Positions 9,801 through 16,135 of a stretch of DNA of 64,000 nucleotides are shown here, in pieces. The stretch comes from CAWHYG01 sp963833505 (lineage in GTDB: Bacteria; Eisenbacteria; RBG-16-71-46; CAIMUX01), in NCBI GenBank assembly GCA_963833505.1, contig CAWHYG010000007.1:744001-808000 (forward strand), read 5' to 3'. The translations under genes were made by a program, and so were the position numbers. The notes beneath the pieces were generated by a model, which saw only the letters and a list, made by a program, of their open reading frames with translations, was not told the DNA's origin and searched no databases. How positions within the stretch are numbered: position 1 is the first letter of the stretch; every line of letters begins with the position of its first letter.

Positions 9801-9889
9801 GCCCTCCTGGCTTCCAGGTACTGGGTCATCATCGGGGTTTCGGCGGAGGGGGATCGGCCTCGGCCTCGGCTGTTCTCGGATCGGGTCAC
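6830..9889 (-). CDS. mutS: DNA mismatch repair protein MutS with repeat insertions
   Basis: Protein of 1019 residues, against roughly 850-900 for typical bacterial MutS. It detects mismatches and recruits MutL (not in this window). The mismatch-contacting Phe-x-Glu lies in FRMGDFYETF (Phe43, Glu45). The connector, lever and clamp regions are recognisable. The ATPase shows GPNMAGKSTYLRQV (near residue 678) and LLDEVGRGTSTYDG. The extra length comes from a 45-residue repeat block at about residues 404-448, in the core region before the clamp, and a repetitive segment near the C-terminus before the conserved tail. The start is GTG, overlapping the upstream stop as GTGA. Confidence 0.96.
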   Translation of the reverse strand: MTRSENSRGRGRSPSAETPMMTQYLEARRAHPDAVLLFRMGDFYETFFDDAHLLARVTGIALTSRNAADSDPIPLAGFPWHNAEPYIARLLKAGHRVAICEQVEEPGKGKKLLARKVVEVLSPGTTLADSLLQAGSNNFIAALRSGASGRFGLAAADISTGELLLDDLNALEAREELARLSPAEILLTEEERTGLGEWIADLVPAPFLTILDPWKFSRDRGRSALLERFHLASLDAFEAEDLGPALGAAGALLEYAEEQKQSDLGHLRPPRRLRPGEGLILDDSTLRSLEILEPLPGGDASSTLLHCLDFTLTAAGSRLLRSALRRPLADVESIRRRQDRIEILLDGRLRASLRALLKETADVERILAKLHCGRAQPRDLAGLRQTLRTAPKIGSLLSGSPETATVVVSGPGFVPGAGQTDVAPGPGFVSGAGKPVVAPGPGLLPGAGPPPAALPAPPVEELRALSERMEAALVDAPPALLADGGVFRDAFDPELAEMRSLSRDAKSWIARLQEEERTRTGIPGLKVGFNRVFGYYIEVSQSQLGKVPDRYVRKQTLAGAERFLTPELKEFEEKVLHAEEEATRRERVLFEALCEEIRNRTSALQDLARALAELDFLQGLAEAAARRRWVRPEVDPGIRLVLRDGRHPVVEESLGPGTFIPNDTELDGDLEQVAILTGPNMAGKSTYLRQVGLITVMAQLGSFVPAASAEIGLCDRIFTRVGAHDSLARGQSTFLVEMIETSRILHHATRRSLVLLDEVGRGTSTYDGLAIAWAVAEALESRSGPKPRTIFATHFHELTRLARPGRGFRNLNVEVKEWGDQVVFLRRVVEGAADRSYGIHVAQLAGVPESVIRRARTILERLEEEARRITPAAEGGAAVAIPGGSSSSRAAEGTGAAPQGPAGETGATSDRPSKGTDAAQRGPAGEHDAMVHRPSAEPGMEVGQPAEVVSERDPGEARAGADALPSGVDRRGAPSGGIQLSLFGPPEPRFVEDLRKLDLERISPLEALTLLHRWKEELY
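7052..7216 (-). repeat. Five 33-bp in-frame repeat units near the mutS 3' end
   Basis: Reading along the gene, the encoded 11-residue units are EGTGAAPQGPA, GETGATSDRPS, KGTDAAQRGPA, GEHDAMVHRPS and AEPGMEVGQPA. They alternate between two subtypes, giving a 66-base higher-order period: TCCCCCGCCGGCCC recurs at 7113 and 7179. The block falls between the ATPase domain and the conserved C-terminal end. Confidence 0.8.
8546..8680 (-). repeat. Three 45-bp in-frame repeats inside mutS
   Basis: TCCCGCTCCCG recurs at 8546, 8591 and 8636, an exact 45-base period. The encoded 15-residue units are ATVVVSGPGFVPGAG, QTDVAPGPGFVSGAG and KPVVAPGPGLLPGAG. They sit at about codons 404-448, inside the conserved MutS architecture, where relatives have a short loop. 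Confidence 0.9.
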
Positions 9890-10845
9890 GGCCCGGTGGT
9901 GTCGCGCGGGGTCGCGGCTCGCGTCGAGTCCTCCGCGGAACGCGCCGATGGCGATTCACCGGTCGCGGTCCGCTCCCGATCGATCCCGGGCGCCATCGCC
10001 GCCACCAGGCCTCTCTCGGGAGAAGCGGCCGCCCCCGGCTCCCAGCCTTTCACCAGGTCCCAGTCGATCCGGCGGCCGACGTTCCGGCCCGCGGCGGTCG
10101 AAGCGACCAGACCAATGCGATACAAGAGCGGTCCGAGGCAGCCGGCGCGACGGGCCGCTCCTTCGAGGGAAAGGTAGCCGTCCAGGGCGGCGGCGAGCTC
10201 TCCGGTGCGAAGCTCCCCGTCGTGCTCGGCCACCGCGGCCAGGACGCCGTCCGTCCCCTGTTCGGCTGACTCCGCCGCCGCTTCGTTCGGCCGGCCGAGC
10301 AGATTGCGGCACTGGGCGGCCCAGAACGCCGGTTCCGCGGTCGGTTTGTCGCCTTTCTGCTCCTCTGCCTGCTCGAACCAGGTGAGGGCGTCCTCGATCT
10401 GTCCCGCACCGTAATAGAAGTGGCCGAGCCAGAGAGCGGCCCGGCCGGAGTACTCCGGTTCGCCGGTACGCTTCGCCAGGGCTTCCATGAGTGGGACCGC
10501 CGCCATGGCGGAAGGCATCCGCGAGGCCTCGTCCCAGATCTGTTCGGCCGAACGTCCGGAAAGCCGGCTCTTGATCTCTTCAAACAGCCCGGGATGCTCT
10601 TCCGGCGGCGCCTGCGTCTGTTCCGCGGACCGAGCGTTCTCTCCCGAAGGAGCCTGGCTCTGGTCCGCAGACGGAGCGTTCTCTCCCGAAGGAGCCTGGC
10701 TCTGTTCCGCGGACGGAGCACTCTCCTGCGGCAGAGCGTGAGCCTGGACTGTGGGCGGCATCGGCACCCGAGGCGACATAGCCGTGAGTCCCGCCGCGCC
10801 GTACAGGACAATCCCCAGGAGCACCATCGTCACGCTCTGAAGCAT
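9886..10845 (-). CDS. Membrane-anchored TPR-like protein of unknown function
   Basis: About 319 residues. One N-terminal hydrophobic segment (SVTMVLLGIVLYGAAGL) suggests a signal anchor. A repetitive linker at residues 41-82 (Ala/Pro/Ser/Gln/Glu) follows, then helical tetratricopeptide-like repeats (SGRAALWLGHFYYGAGQIEDALTWFEQAEEQ and neighbours). The ATG at 10845 lies 2 bases after the lapB stop; the open frame runs further upstream but only inside lapB. The gene overlaps mutS as GTGA. Position after lapAB suggests an envelope scaffold role, which is inference. Confidence 0.72.
   Translation of the reverse strand: MLQSVTMVLLGIVLYGAAGLTAMSPRVPMPPTVQAHALPQESAPSAEQSQAPSGENAPSADQSQAPSGENARSAEQTQAPPEEHPGLFEEIKSRLSGRSAEQIWDEASRMPSAMAAVPLMEALAKRTGEPEYSGRAALWLGHFYYGAGQIEDALTWFEQAEEQKGDKPTAEPAFWAAQCRNLLGRPNEAAAESAEQGTDGVLAAVAEHDGELRTGELAAALDGYLSLEGAARRAGCLGPLLYRIGLVASTAAGRNVGRRIDWDLVKGWEPGAAASPERGLVAAMAPGIDRERTATGESPSARSAEDSTRAATPRDTTGP
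10600..10725 (-). repeat. Three 42-bp in-frame repeats in the TPR-like gene
   Basis: GAGCG recurs at 10632 and 10674 within near-identical 42-base units. The encoded 14-residue units are ESAPSAEQSQAPSG, ENAPSADQSQAPSG and ENARSAEQTQAPPE. The repeats form a probably disordered spacer between the membrane anchor and the TPR region. Confidence 0.88.
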
Positions 10846-10847
10846 GA

Positions 10848-12029
10848 TCAGATCTGCGATCCCCGGGACGGGGCTGGAGAGGGAACCGACGGCTGCCAAA
10901 CGCCGCAGCGCGGACATTTCGGCTCGAGATCGTCTCCGCGATACGAGCAGCGGGGACAGGCCGCTCCGTCCTCGCCGGCGGGAAGGTCTTGAAGCAGGAC
11001 GTCGATTTCCCGAAGGGCCGAATCGACGCGGCGCGTCTGCAGCAGGCAACTGACCAGAAGGCGCCGCGCCGGGCGATTCTTCGGTTCCGCCGTCAGCACC
11101 GATTCGAGAAGCGCGATGGCTTCATCGGTCCGCCCGCGGCGCCGGTGCATCTCGGCCAGCGCGACGGTGGCCGGCGCCGAACCGGGATTCTGCTGGATGA
11201 GCCGCTCGTAGACCTGCAGCAGGTCGCCGAAGCGTCCCAGCTCGAAATAGGAGCGTTCGATCCGGTCGAAGACGGTGCGGGCCTGCTCCGGATTGCGTTC
11301 CGCGCAAGCCAGCCAATGCTCCACCGCCCGCTCGTGCTCGCCGTCGCGGGCCAGCACCTCGCCGAGCAGGACGCGCCCCCGCTCTTCTCCGCCGTCGAGC
11401 TTGATGGCTTCTTCCAGCAGCCGGCGCGCTTCGCGCATCCGATCGTGCTGGATCTCCGTTCGCGCCGCCTGGATCCGGACCTGCGCCGGCCGCGGCAGGG
11501 CGCGTCCTGGATACAACCGGTGCCATTCGTCGACGTGGACGAAGGCCCGGTCCCAGTCTCCCTTCGCTTCGTAGGCCAGGGTCAGCGCGCGCAGCGCCAC
11601 GGGGTTCTTGCGGTCCAGCTCTTTCAAGGCCTCTCCCCCGCGGATGGCTTCGTCCCAGTTCCCCTGGGCCAGATGATCCTCGAGCAGGCTCTCTCGAATG
11701 CGGGTCGCGGCAATGGGATCGTCGGTCGGGCGCGCCAGCAGCCCCGCATGGATCCGTTGCGCGCGGTCGGGATATCCCATGACGCGGACGAGGTCTCCCA
11801 GACGCAGATAGGCGAGCCAGTTGTCGGTCTCCTGCCGGGCGATCCGGCGGATCGCTTCCATGGCCCGTCCCCGCCGGCCACGGATCAAGGCATCGATGGC
11901 CTCGAGATAGCTCGCCGACGGATTCCAGGCGTCCGGGCGGCGCCGGCGCATCGAGATCCACGGCAGGCCCACGAAGGCCAGGATCAGGAGGAGAATCGAC
12001 GCCAGAAGGATGAACTGCCCCGGTGTCAT
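10848..12029 (-). CDS. lapB: Lipopolysaccharide assembly protein LapB (YciM) homologue
   Basis: About 393 residues. The LapB layout is complete: N-terminal membrane anchor (GQFILLASILLLILAFVGL), a run of TPR repeats, and a C-terminal rubredoxin-like metal knuckle, CPRC and CPRC separated by about ten residues. In Proteobacteria LapB works at the inner membrane to set LpxC turnover, and so LPS level, together with LapA. The ATG at 12029 is chosen because the membrane segment follows at once; the longer open frame runs into lapA. lapA lies 61 bases upstream. Confidence 0.9.
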   Translation of the reverse strand: MTPGQFILLASILLLILAFVGLPWISMRRRRPDAWNPSASYLEAIDALIRGRRGRAMEAIRRIARQETDNWLAYLRLGDLVRVMGYPDRAQRIHAGLLARPTDDPIAATRIRESLLEDHLAQGNWDEAIRGGEALKELDRKNPVALRALTLAYEAKGDWDRAFVHVDEWHRLYPGRALPRPAQVRIQAARTEIQHDRMREARRLLEEAIKLDGGEERGRVLLGEVLARDGEHERAVEHWLACAERNPEQARTVFDRIERSYFELGRFGDLLQVYERLIQQNPGSAPATVALAEMHRRRGRTDEAIALLESVLTAEPKNRPARRLLVSCLLQTRRVDSALREIDVLLQDLPAGEDGAACPRCSYRGDDLEPKCPRCGVWQPSVPSPAPSRGSQI

Positions 12030-12090
12030 GGTCGAGCTCCGCCGCCGAGACAGCCGGCGACCGGAGACGAGACCGGCGATCGCCGCCTCC

Positions 12091-12423
12091 CTACCACTCG
12101 CCGTCCCCTTCGTCCTGGACCGGAAGATCGTCCAGGGACACGCTGCGAAGCTGATGCAGCTCGTCCCGCAGCTTTCGATTTTCGCGGTGCAGGCCCATGA
12201 TGTGCATCCGGTTCTTGAGGTCGCGGAAGAGGCTGGCCACGGCAAAGGTCACCATGCCCGCCAGGTAGGACAGGAAAAGAACCAGCGACAGGGGCACGTC
12301 CCGGAACTCGCCGCTCTGGGCCGGGCTCAAGTGCACGGTCACCCTCTCGTCGCCGTTCAGAAACCCGAAATACAGGATCACGACGATGAAAGCGATCGAG
12401 AGCAGGAGCTTCAGGTACGACAA
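12091..12423 (-). CDS. lapA: LapA family (DUF1049) inner-membrane protein
   Basis: Protein of 110 residues with the DUF1049 pattern: a first membrane segment (LKLLLSIAFIVVILYFGFLN), NGDERVTVHLSPAQ, a second segment (VPLSLVLFLSYLAGMVTFAVA) and a C-terminal coiled coil (HRENRKLRDELHQLR). It is the usual partner of LapB. The start is TTG at 12423; no ATG or GTG lies in frame upstream. It is the first gene after a clear promoter at 12471-12499, so it opens the operon that continues into lapB, the TPR gene and mutS. Confidence 0.87.
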   Translation of the reverse strand: MSYLKLLLSIAFIVVILYFGFLNGDERVTVHLSPAQSGEFRDVPLSLVLFLSYLAGMVTFAVASLFRDLKNRMHIMGLHRENRKLRDELHQLRSVSLDDLPVQDEGDGEW

Positions 12424-12470
12424 GATCTCGCCTATTCCTTGGGTGACGGAATCCCTCCCATGCGGCAGGT

Positions 12471-12499
12471 ATTCTAGAAAGGCCGCCGGGCGCCTTCAA
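12471..12499 (-). promoter_or_regulatory. Sigma70-type promoter of the lapA operon
   Basis: Reading the minus strand, TTGAAG (12499-12494) and TAGAAT (12476-12471) are separated by exactly 17 bases. Predicted transcription start is near 12464, about 40 bases before the lapA start codon. Two tandem 19-bp repeats lie immediately upstream of the -35 box. Confidence 0.75.
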
Positions 12500-12501
12500 G
12501 C

Positions 12502-12539
12502 TAAAGGTTGCGGCGCGGATTAAAGGTTGTGACGCGGAT
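12502..12539 (-). repeat. Two tandem 19-bp repeats abutting the lapA -35 box
   Basis: Plus-strand units TAAAGGTTGCGGCGCGGAT (12502-12520) and TAAAGGTTGTGACGCGGAT (12521-12539) match at 17 of 19 positions and are head to tail. Their position, ending 2 bases from the -35 element, is where class II activators or repressors bind. They could be an operator; this is inference. Confidence 0.7.
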
Positions 12540-12544
12540 CATGC

Positions 12545-12589
12545 AACGCCCGCGGCGCTCCGGCACGAGTGCAGGAGGCCGCGGGCGTT
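12545..12589 (-). terminator. Hairpin downstream of rpsA, probable terminator
   Basis: A perfect 12-bp inverted repeat, AACGCCCGCGGC (12545-12556) and GCCGCGGGCGTT (12578-12589), lies 28 bases after the rpsA stop. The loop is 21 bases. No strong T-run follows on the minus strand, so it may be a weak intrinsic terminator or an mRNA-stabilising hairpin. Confidence 0.6.
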
Positions 12590-12616
12590 CCGCCGTTCGC
12601 CCGAAATCCGGATTGG

Positions 12617-14596
12617 CTAGGCCTCGGAATCCTCCGCCGGCTCCGGCCCGGCTTCAGAGGCGGCCGGGTCGGAGGCCCAACTGGACGGGTCTCCCGGTCC
12701 GGAAGCCGGATCGAGCGCCTCCGCCTCATCCGACACCGGCTCCGCGCGCCGCCGTTTCTCCTTCGGACGCGCCTCCTTCTCCTCGGTCGGCTCGGGCACC
12801 GCGGCCCGCTTGACGCCGTACTTCTCGAGGAACGCCTTGTTCACGGCCTCATCCTGCTCCGCCAGCCACATCTTGATCGACAGCACCATCCGATGGTTGG
12901 CGAGATCGATCCGCGTGACCTTGAAGGACAGCTCGTCCCCTTCCAGGAAGTGCTCGCCCGGATGCCTCGCGTTGTCGACTCCAAGCTGGCCGACGGGAAC
13001 AAAGCCCTCGAACTCGCCGTCCACCATCACGACGACGCCCCGATCGATGGCCTTGATCACCACGCCGGAGACGTTCGCGCCCTGCGGATAGCGCTCCATG
13101 AGCTGGGGCCACGGATCCTCGCCCACCTGTTTCAGCCCGAGGGAGATCCGGCGCTTGTCCTTGTCGATGGCCAGGACCTTGACCTCGACCTGCTGGCCCT
13201 TCTTCAGGACCTCGGACGGATGGTTGATCCGCCGGGTCCAGGACATGTCGGAGATGTGAACCAGCCCGTCGATGCCGTCCTCCAGCTCGACGAAGGCGCC
13301 GAAGTTCGTCAGGTTGCGCACCTTTCCGGAAACGGTGATCCCGAGAGGGAAGCGCTCGTCCAGGGTGAGCCACGGATCGGGCTCGACCTGCTTCAGGCCG
13401 AGCGAGATCTTCTCGTTCGCCTTGTCGACCTTGAGGACCATGCATTCGACTTCCTGGCCCTCGGTCAGGATCTTGTTGGGATGGCGGATGTGCTTGGTCC
13501 AGGACATCTCCGAGATGTGGATGAGCCCCTCGACGCCCTTCTCCAGCTCGACGAAGGCGCCGTACTCCGTGATGGAAACGACGCGGCCGTGGACCTTCGT
13601 GCCCACCGGATACTTGTCTTCGACCCGCTCCCATGGGTACTCCTGGAGCTGCTTCAAGCCCAGGGAGATCCTCTCCCGCTCCGGCTCGAAGGAAAGGACC
13701 TTGACGTCGAGCTTCTCGCCCACGCTGAGCACCTCGGATGGATGGCGGATCCGCCCGTAGGAGATGTCGGTGATGTGCAGGAGCCCGTCGATTCCGCCCA
13801 GGTCGATGAAGGCGCCGAAATCGGTGATGTTCTTGACGTAGCCGGCGCGGACCTGCCCGATCTCGAGGGTGCGGATGATCTCTTCCTTGGCCGAGGCCCG
13901 CTCCTCCTCCAGCACCAGGCGCCGGGACACCACGATGTTCCGCCGGCGCTTGTTCAGCTTGATGATCTTGAACTGGAGGGTCTGGCTCATGAGCGACTCG
14001 ACCGACTGCGGCGGGCGCAGCGCGATCTGGCTGCCGGGCAGGAAGGCCTCGACGCCGAAGAGGTCGACGACCGCGCCGCCCTTGATCTTCCGCACGAGCC
14101 GGCCTTCAACCACCTCGCCCTTTTCGGCCGCGTCCTTGACCCGATCCCAGACCTTGACGAAGTCGGCTCTCTGCTTGGACAGAACGACCAGGCCGTCCTG
14201 GTTCTCCATCTTCTCGAGGAAGACATCGACCTCATCCCCGACCTTGACCGCCTCGGAATCGGCGAACTCGTCCAGAGGGATCACCCCTTCGGACTTGAAC
14301 CCGATGTCGACCACCACCTCGTCCTCGTTCACCCGCAACACGCGCCCCTTCAGGATCTCGCCTTCCTCGAGGTTCTTCAGGGACTCCTCGTACATCCCAA
14401 GCATGTCCTGGAGCGCTTGCGGGTCTCGTTCGTCCTCTTCGTCGCGGTTGACGATGGTCACCGTGGCGGGAGCGCGGGGCGCGGGCTGTTCCGCGACCAC
14501 CGGACCGGCTCCGTTGGCACCGGGAACAGGCGCGTTCTCCGGGCTGGGGCCGGGTTCAGGGTTGGGCTGCGGGTCATTCTGTCGATCTTCCAACAT
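12617..14596 (-). CDS. rpsA: 30S ribosomal protein S1
   Basis: Protein of 659 residues with six S1 (OB-fold) repeats. They begin near residue 75 (EGEILKGRVLRVNEDEVVVDIGFKSEGVIPLDEF); the later ones carry the repeated GAFVELE..GLIHISEMSW signature. S1 binds mRNA leaders on the 30S subunit. About 50 residues of Pro/Asn/Ala-rich sequence precede the first repeat, and an acidic/Lys-rich tail follows the last. The ATG at 14596 has GGAGG 10 bases upstream and its own promoter. The gene follows cmk and plsC, the common cmk-rpsA neighbourhood. Confidence 0.97.
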   Translation of the reverse strand: MLEDRQNDPQPNPEPGPSPENAPVPGANGAGPVVAEQPAPRAPATVTIVNRDEEDERDPQALQDMLGMYEESLKNLEEGEILKGRVLRVNEDEVVVDIGFKSEGVIPLDEFADSEAVKVGDEVDVFLEKMENQDGLVVLSKQRADFVKVWDRVKDAAEKGEVVEGRLVRKIKGGAVVDLFGVEAFLPGSQIALRPPQSVESLMSQTLQFKIIKLNKRRRNIVVSRRLVLEEERASAKEEIIRTLEIGQVRAGYVKNITDFGAFIDLGGIDGLLHITDISYGRIRHPSEVLSVGEKLDVKVLSFEPERERISLGLKQLQEYPWERVEDKYPVGTKVHGRVVSITEYGAFVELEKGVEGLIHISEMSWTKHIRHPNKILTEGQEVECMVLKVDKANEKISLGLKQVEPDPWLTLDERFPLGITVSGKVRNLTNFGAFVELEDGIDGLVHISDMSWTRRINHPSEVLKKGQQVEVKVLAIDKDKRRISLGLKQVGEDPWPQLMERYPQGANVSGVVIKAIDRGVVVMVDGEFEGFVPVGQLGVDNARHPGEHFLEGDELSFKVTRIDLANHRMVLSIKMWLAEQDEAVNKAFLEKYGVKRAAVPEPTEEKEARPKEKRRRAEPVSDEAEALDPASGPGDPSSWASDPAASEAGPEPAEDSEA

Positions 14597-14684
14597 GGGT
14601 CGGAAACCTCCGGGACCGGATCAGGTGAAGCTGCGGGCGCCCCGGGCTGGGGCTTTCCCGCCCTGCCGCGCCGCAAAAAATATC

Positions 14685-14712
14685 ATTCTACCAGCAGGAT
14701 CGGCGCGCTCAA
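14685..14712 (-). promoter_or_regulatory. Sigma70-type promoter of rpsA
   Basis: On the minus strand TTGAGC (14712-14707) and TAGAAT (14690-14685) are spaced by 16 bases. An AT-rich stretch (GATATTTTTT) follows. It gives a leader of roughly 80 bases before the rpsA ATG. The -10 box is identical to that of the lapA promoter. Confidence 0.65.
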
Positions 14713-14728
14713 CGTCTAAATGCCGCTT

Positions 14729-15352
14729 TCACTGCGCGGGTGCCGCCTCGCCCAGCGCCCGAATCGCCTCCATGACCGCGCGGGCCACCTCGGGATAGCG
14801 GGCGCGCGCCTCCGCCCCCGGCTTCAGTCGCGCGAACCGCAGCGGGACTCCGTAGCGGATCCGGATCGGGATCCGGCGAAGGAAGGTGCGCCGGGGTTCC
14901 CAGGAGAAGGCGACGTGGACCGGCACCACGGGCGCGCCCGTCCGCAGCGCCAGGAGCCCGATGCCCTCGCGGGGCTCGGCCAGGCCGGGCCGCCGGATCC
15001 GGGTTCCTTCGGGGAAGACGAGCAACCCCTGGCCGCGTTCCAGAAGGTCCAGCGCGACGGCGATTCCCCGCCGATCGAATCCTCCCCGATCGACCGGGAT
15101 CGCTCCGTATTCCCGGACCCAGGAAGCCACCAGAGGCACATGGAACAGCTCCTTCTTCGCAAAGTAGCGGATCTCGCGGGGGATGCACGCGCCGACCAGA
15201 AGCGGATCCAGGTAGGATTTGTGGTTCGAGGCGATCAGCACGCTCCCCTCGAGCGGAACCCGATCCACGCCCTCCACGCGAAGACCCAGGAGCACCCGCG
15301 CCACCGTCCGCACCACGGCCTGGGTGGCCGTGTAATTCGCCCGCCTTCTCAA
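14729..15352 (-). CDS. plsC: 1-acyl-sn-glycerol-3-phosphate acyltransferase (PlsC family)
   Basis: Protein of 207 residues. The acyltransferase blocks are in order: SNHKSYLDP (the NHx4D catalytic motif), GAIPVDRGG, VFPEGTR (glycerophosphate binding) and GAPVVPVHVAF. It transfers an acyl chain to lysophosphatidate at the inner face of the membrane. The start is TTG at 15352, just after the cmk stop; no good ribosome-binding site is visible, and downstream GTG codons are alternatives. It sits between cmk and rpsA in one operon. Confidence 0.92.
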   Translation of the reverse strand: MRRRANYTATQAVVRTVARVLLGLRVEGVDRVPLEGSVLIASNHKSYLDPLLVGACIPREIRYFAKKELFHVPLVASWVREYGAIPVDRGGFDRRGIAVALDLLERGQGLLVFPEGTRIRRPGLAEPREGIGLLALRTGAPVVPVHVAFSWEPRRTFLRRIPIRIRYGVPLRFARLKPGAEARARYPEVARAVMEAIRALGEAAPAQ

Positions 15353-15355
15353 GCG

Positions 15356-16087
15356 TCAGGCACCGCCGGCCGCGCGCGTCCGGGCGTACCCCTCGAGGAT
15401 CAGACGGACCTGATCCTCCACCCCGATCCGGCTGGTGTCGACGACGAGCGCGCCCGGGGCCATGGCCAGCGGCGAGTCGGCGCGGGTCGAGTCGCGCCGG
15501 TCGCGTTCCGCCAGGTCGCGGGCCACTTCCTCTTCGGTCTGGTCGACGCCCTGGCGGAGGAGATCCAGACGCCGCCGGCGCGCCCGCTCCGCGAGATCAG
15601 CGGTGAGGAAGACCTTGAGCACCGCATCGGGAAAGACCACCGTGCCGATGTCCCTTCCCTCGACGACGAGCGATCCGTGCCGCGCCGCCTGGCGCAGGAT
15701 CTCGCGCACCCGCGCCCGGACCTCGGAGCGGACGGCGAGCTTGGAGGCCAGGTTGCTGATTCCGGGGGTGCGGATCTCCAGGCCCAGCTCCCTTCCACTC
15801 AGCATCACGCGGAAGGATCCGGCCGCCAGCTGGATCCGGAGGGGAAGCCGCGCCACGGAGGCGGAGACGGCCGGATCGCCGGCGTCAGTCACCCCGGCGC
15901 CTTGCAGGGCCAAGGCGATGGCGCGATAGAGGGCGCCCGAATCGATGTAGGCGAAGCCGAGACGGCTGGCCACGATCGATGCGCTCGTGGTCTTGCCGGT
16001 GCCGGCGCCTCCGTCGATGGCGATGACCGGATGGCCCGAGGATTCGGCGGGCGGGCCTCCCCGATTCCGGTCCGGCGCGGGATTCAT
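15356..16087 (-). CDS. cmk: Cytidylate kinase
   Basis: Protein of 243 residues that phosphorylates CMP/dCMP. It shows the P-loop IDGGAGTGKTT, FAYIDSGALYRAIAL (CMP-binding), GSLVVEGRDIGTVVFPDAVLKVFLTA and the RRxxD lid (ERDRRDSTRADSPL). The canonical P-loop GPAGSGKS is here GGAGTGKT. About 17 residues precede the domain. The ATG at 16087 has GGAG 6 bases upstream. It is followed within 4 bases by plsC. Confidence 0.95.
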   Translation of the reverse strand: MNPAPDRNRGGPPAESSGHPVIAIDGGAGTGKTTSASIVASRLGFAYIDSGALYRAIALALQGAGVTDAGDPAVSASVARLPLRIQLAAGSFRVMLSGRELGLEIRTPGISNLASKLAVRSEVRARVREILRQAARHGSLVVEGRDIGTVVFPDAVLKVFLTADLAERARRRRLDLLRQGVDQTEEEVARDLAERDRRDSTRADSPLAMAPGALVVDTSRIGVEDQVRLILEGYARTRAAGGA

Positions 16088-16135
16088 GCGTTTCTCCGCG
16101 GCACTGGGCTCATGCGTCGCTGCCCGACCTCAGGC

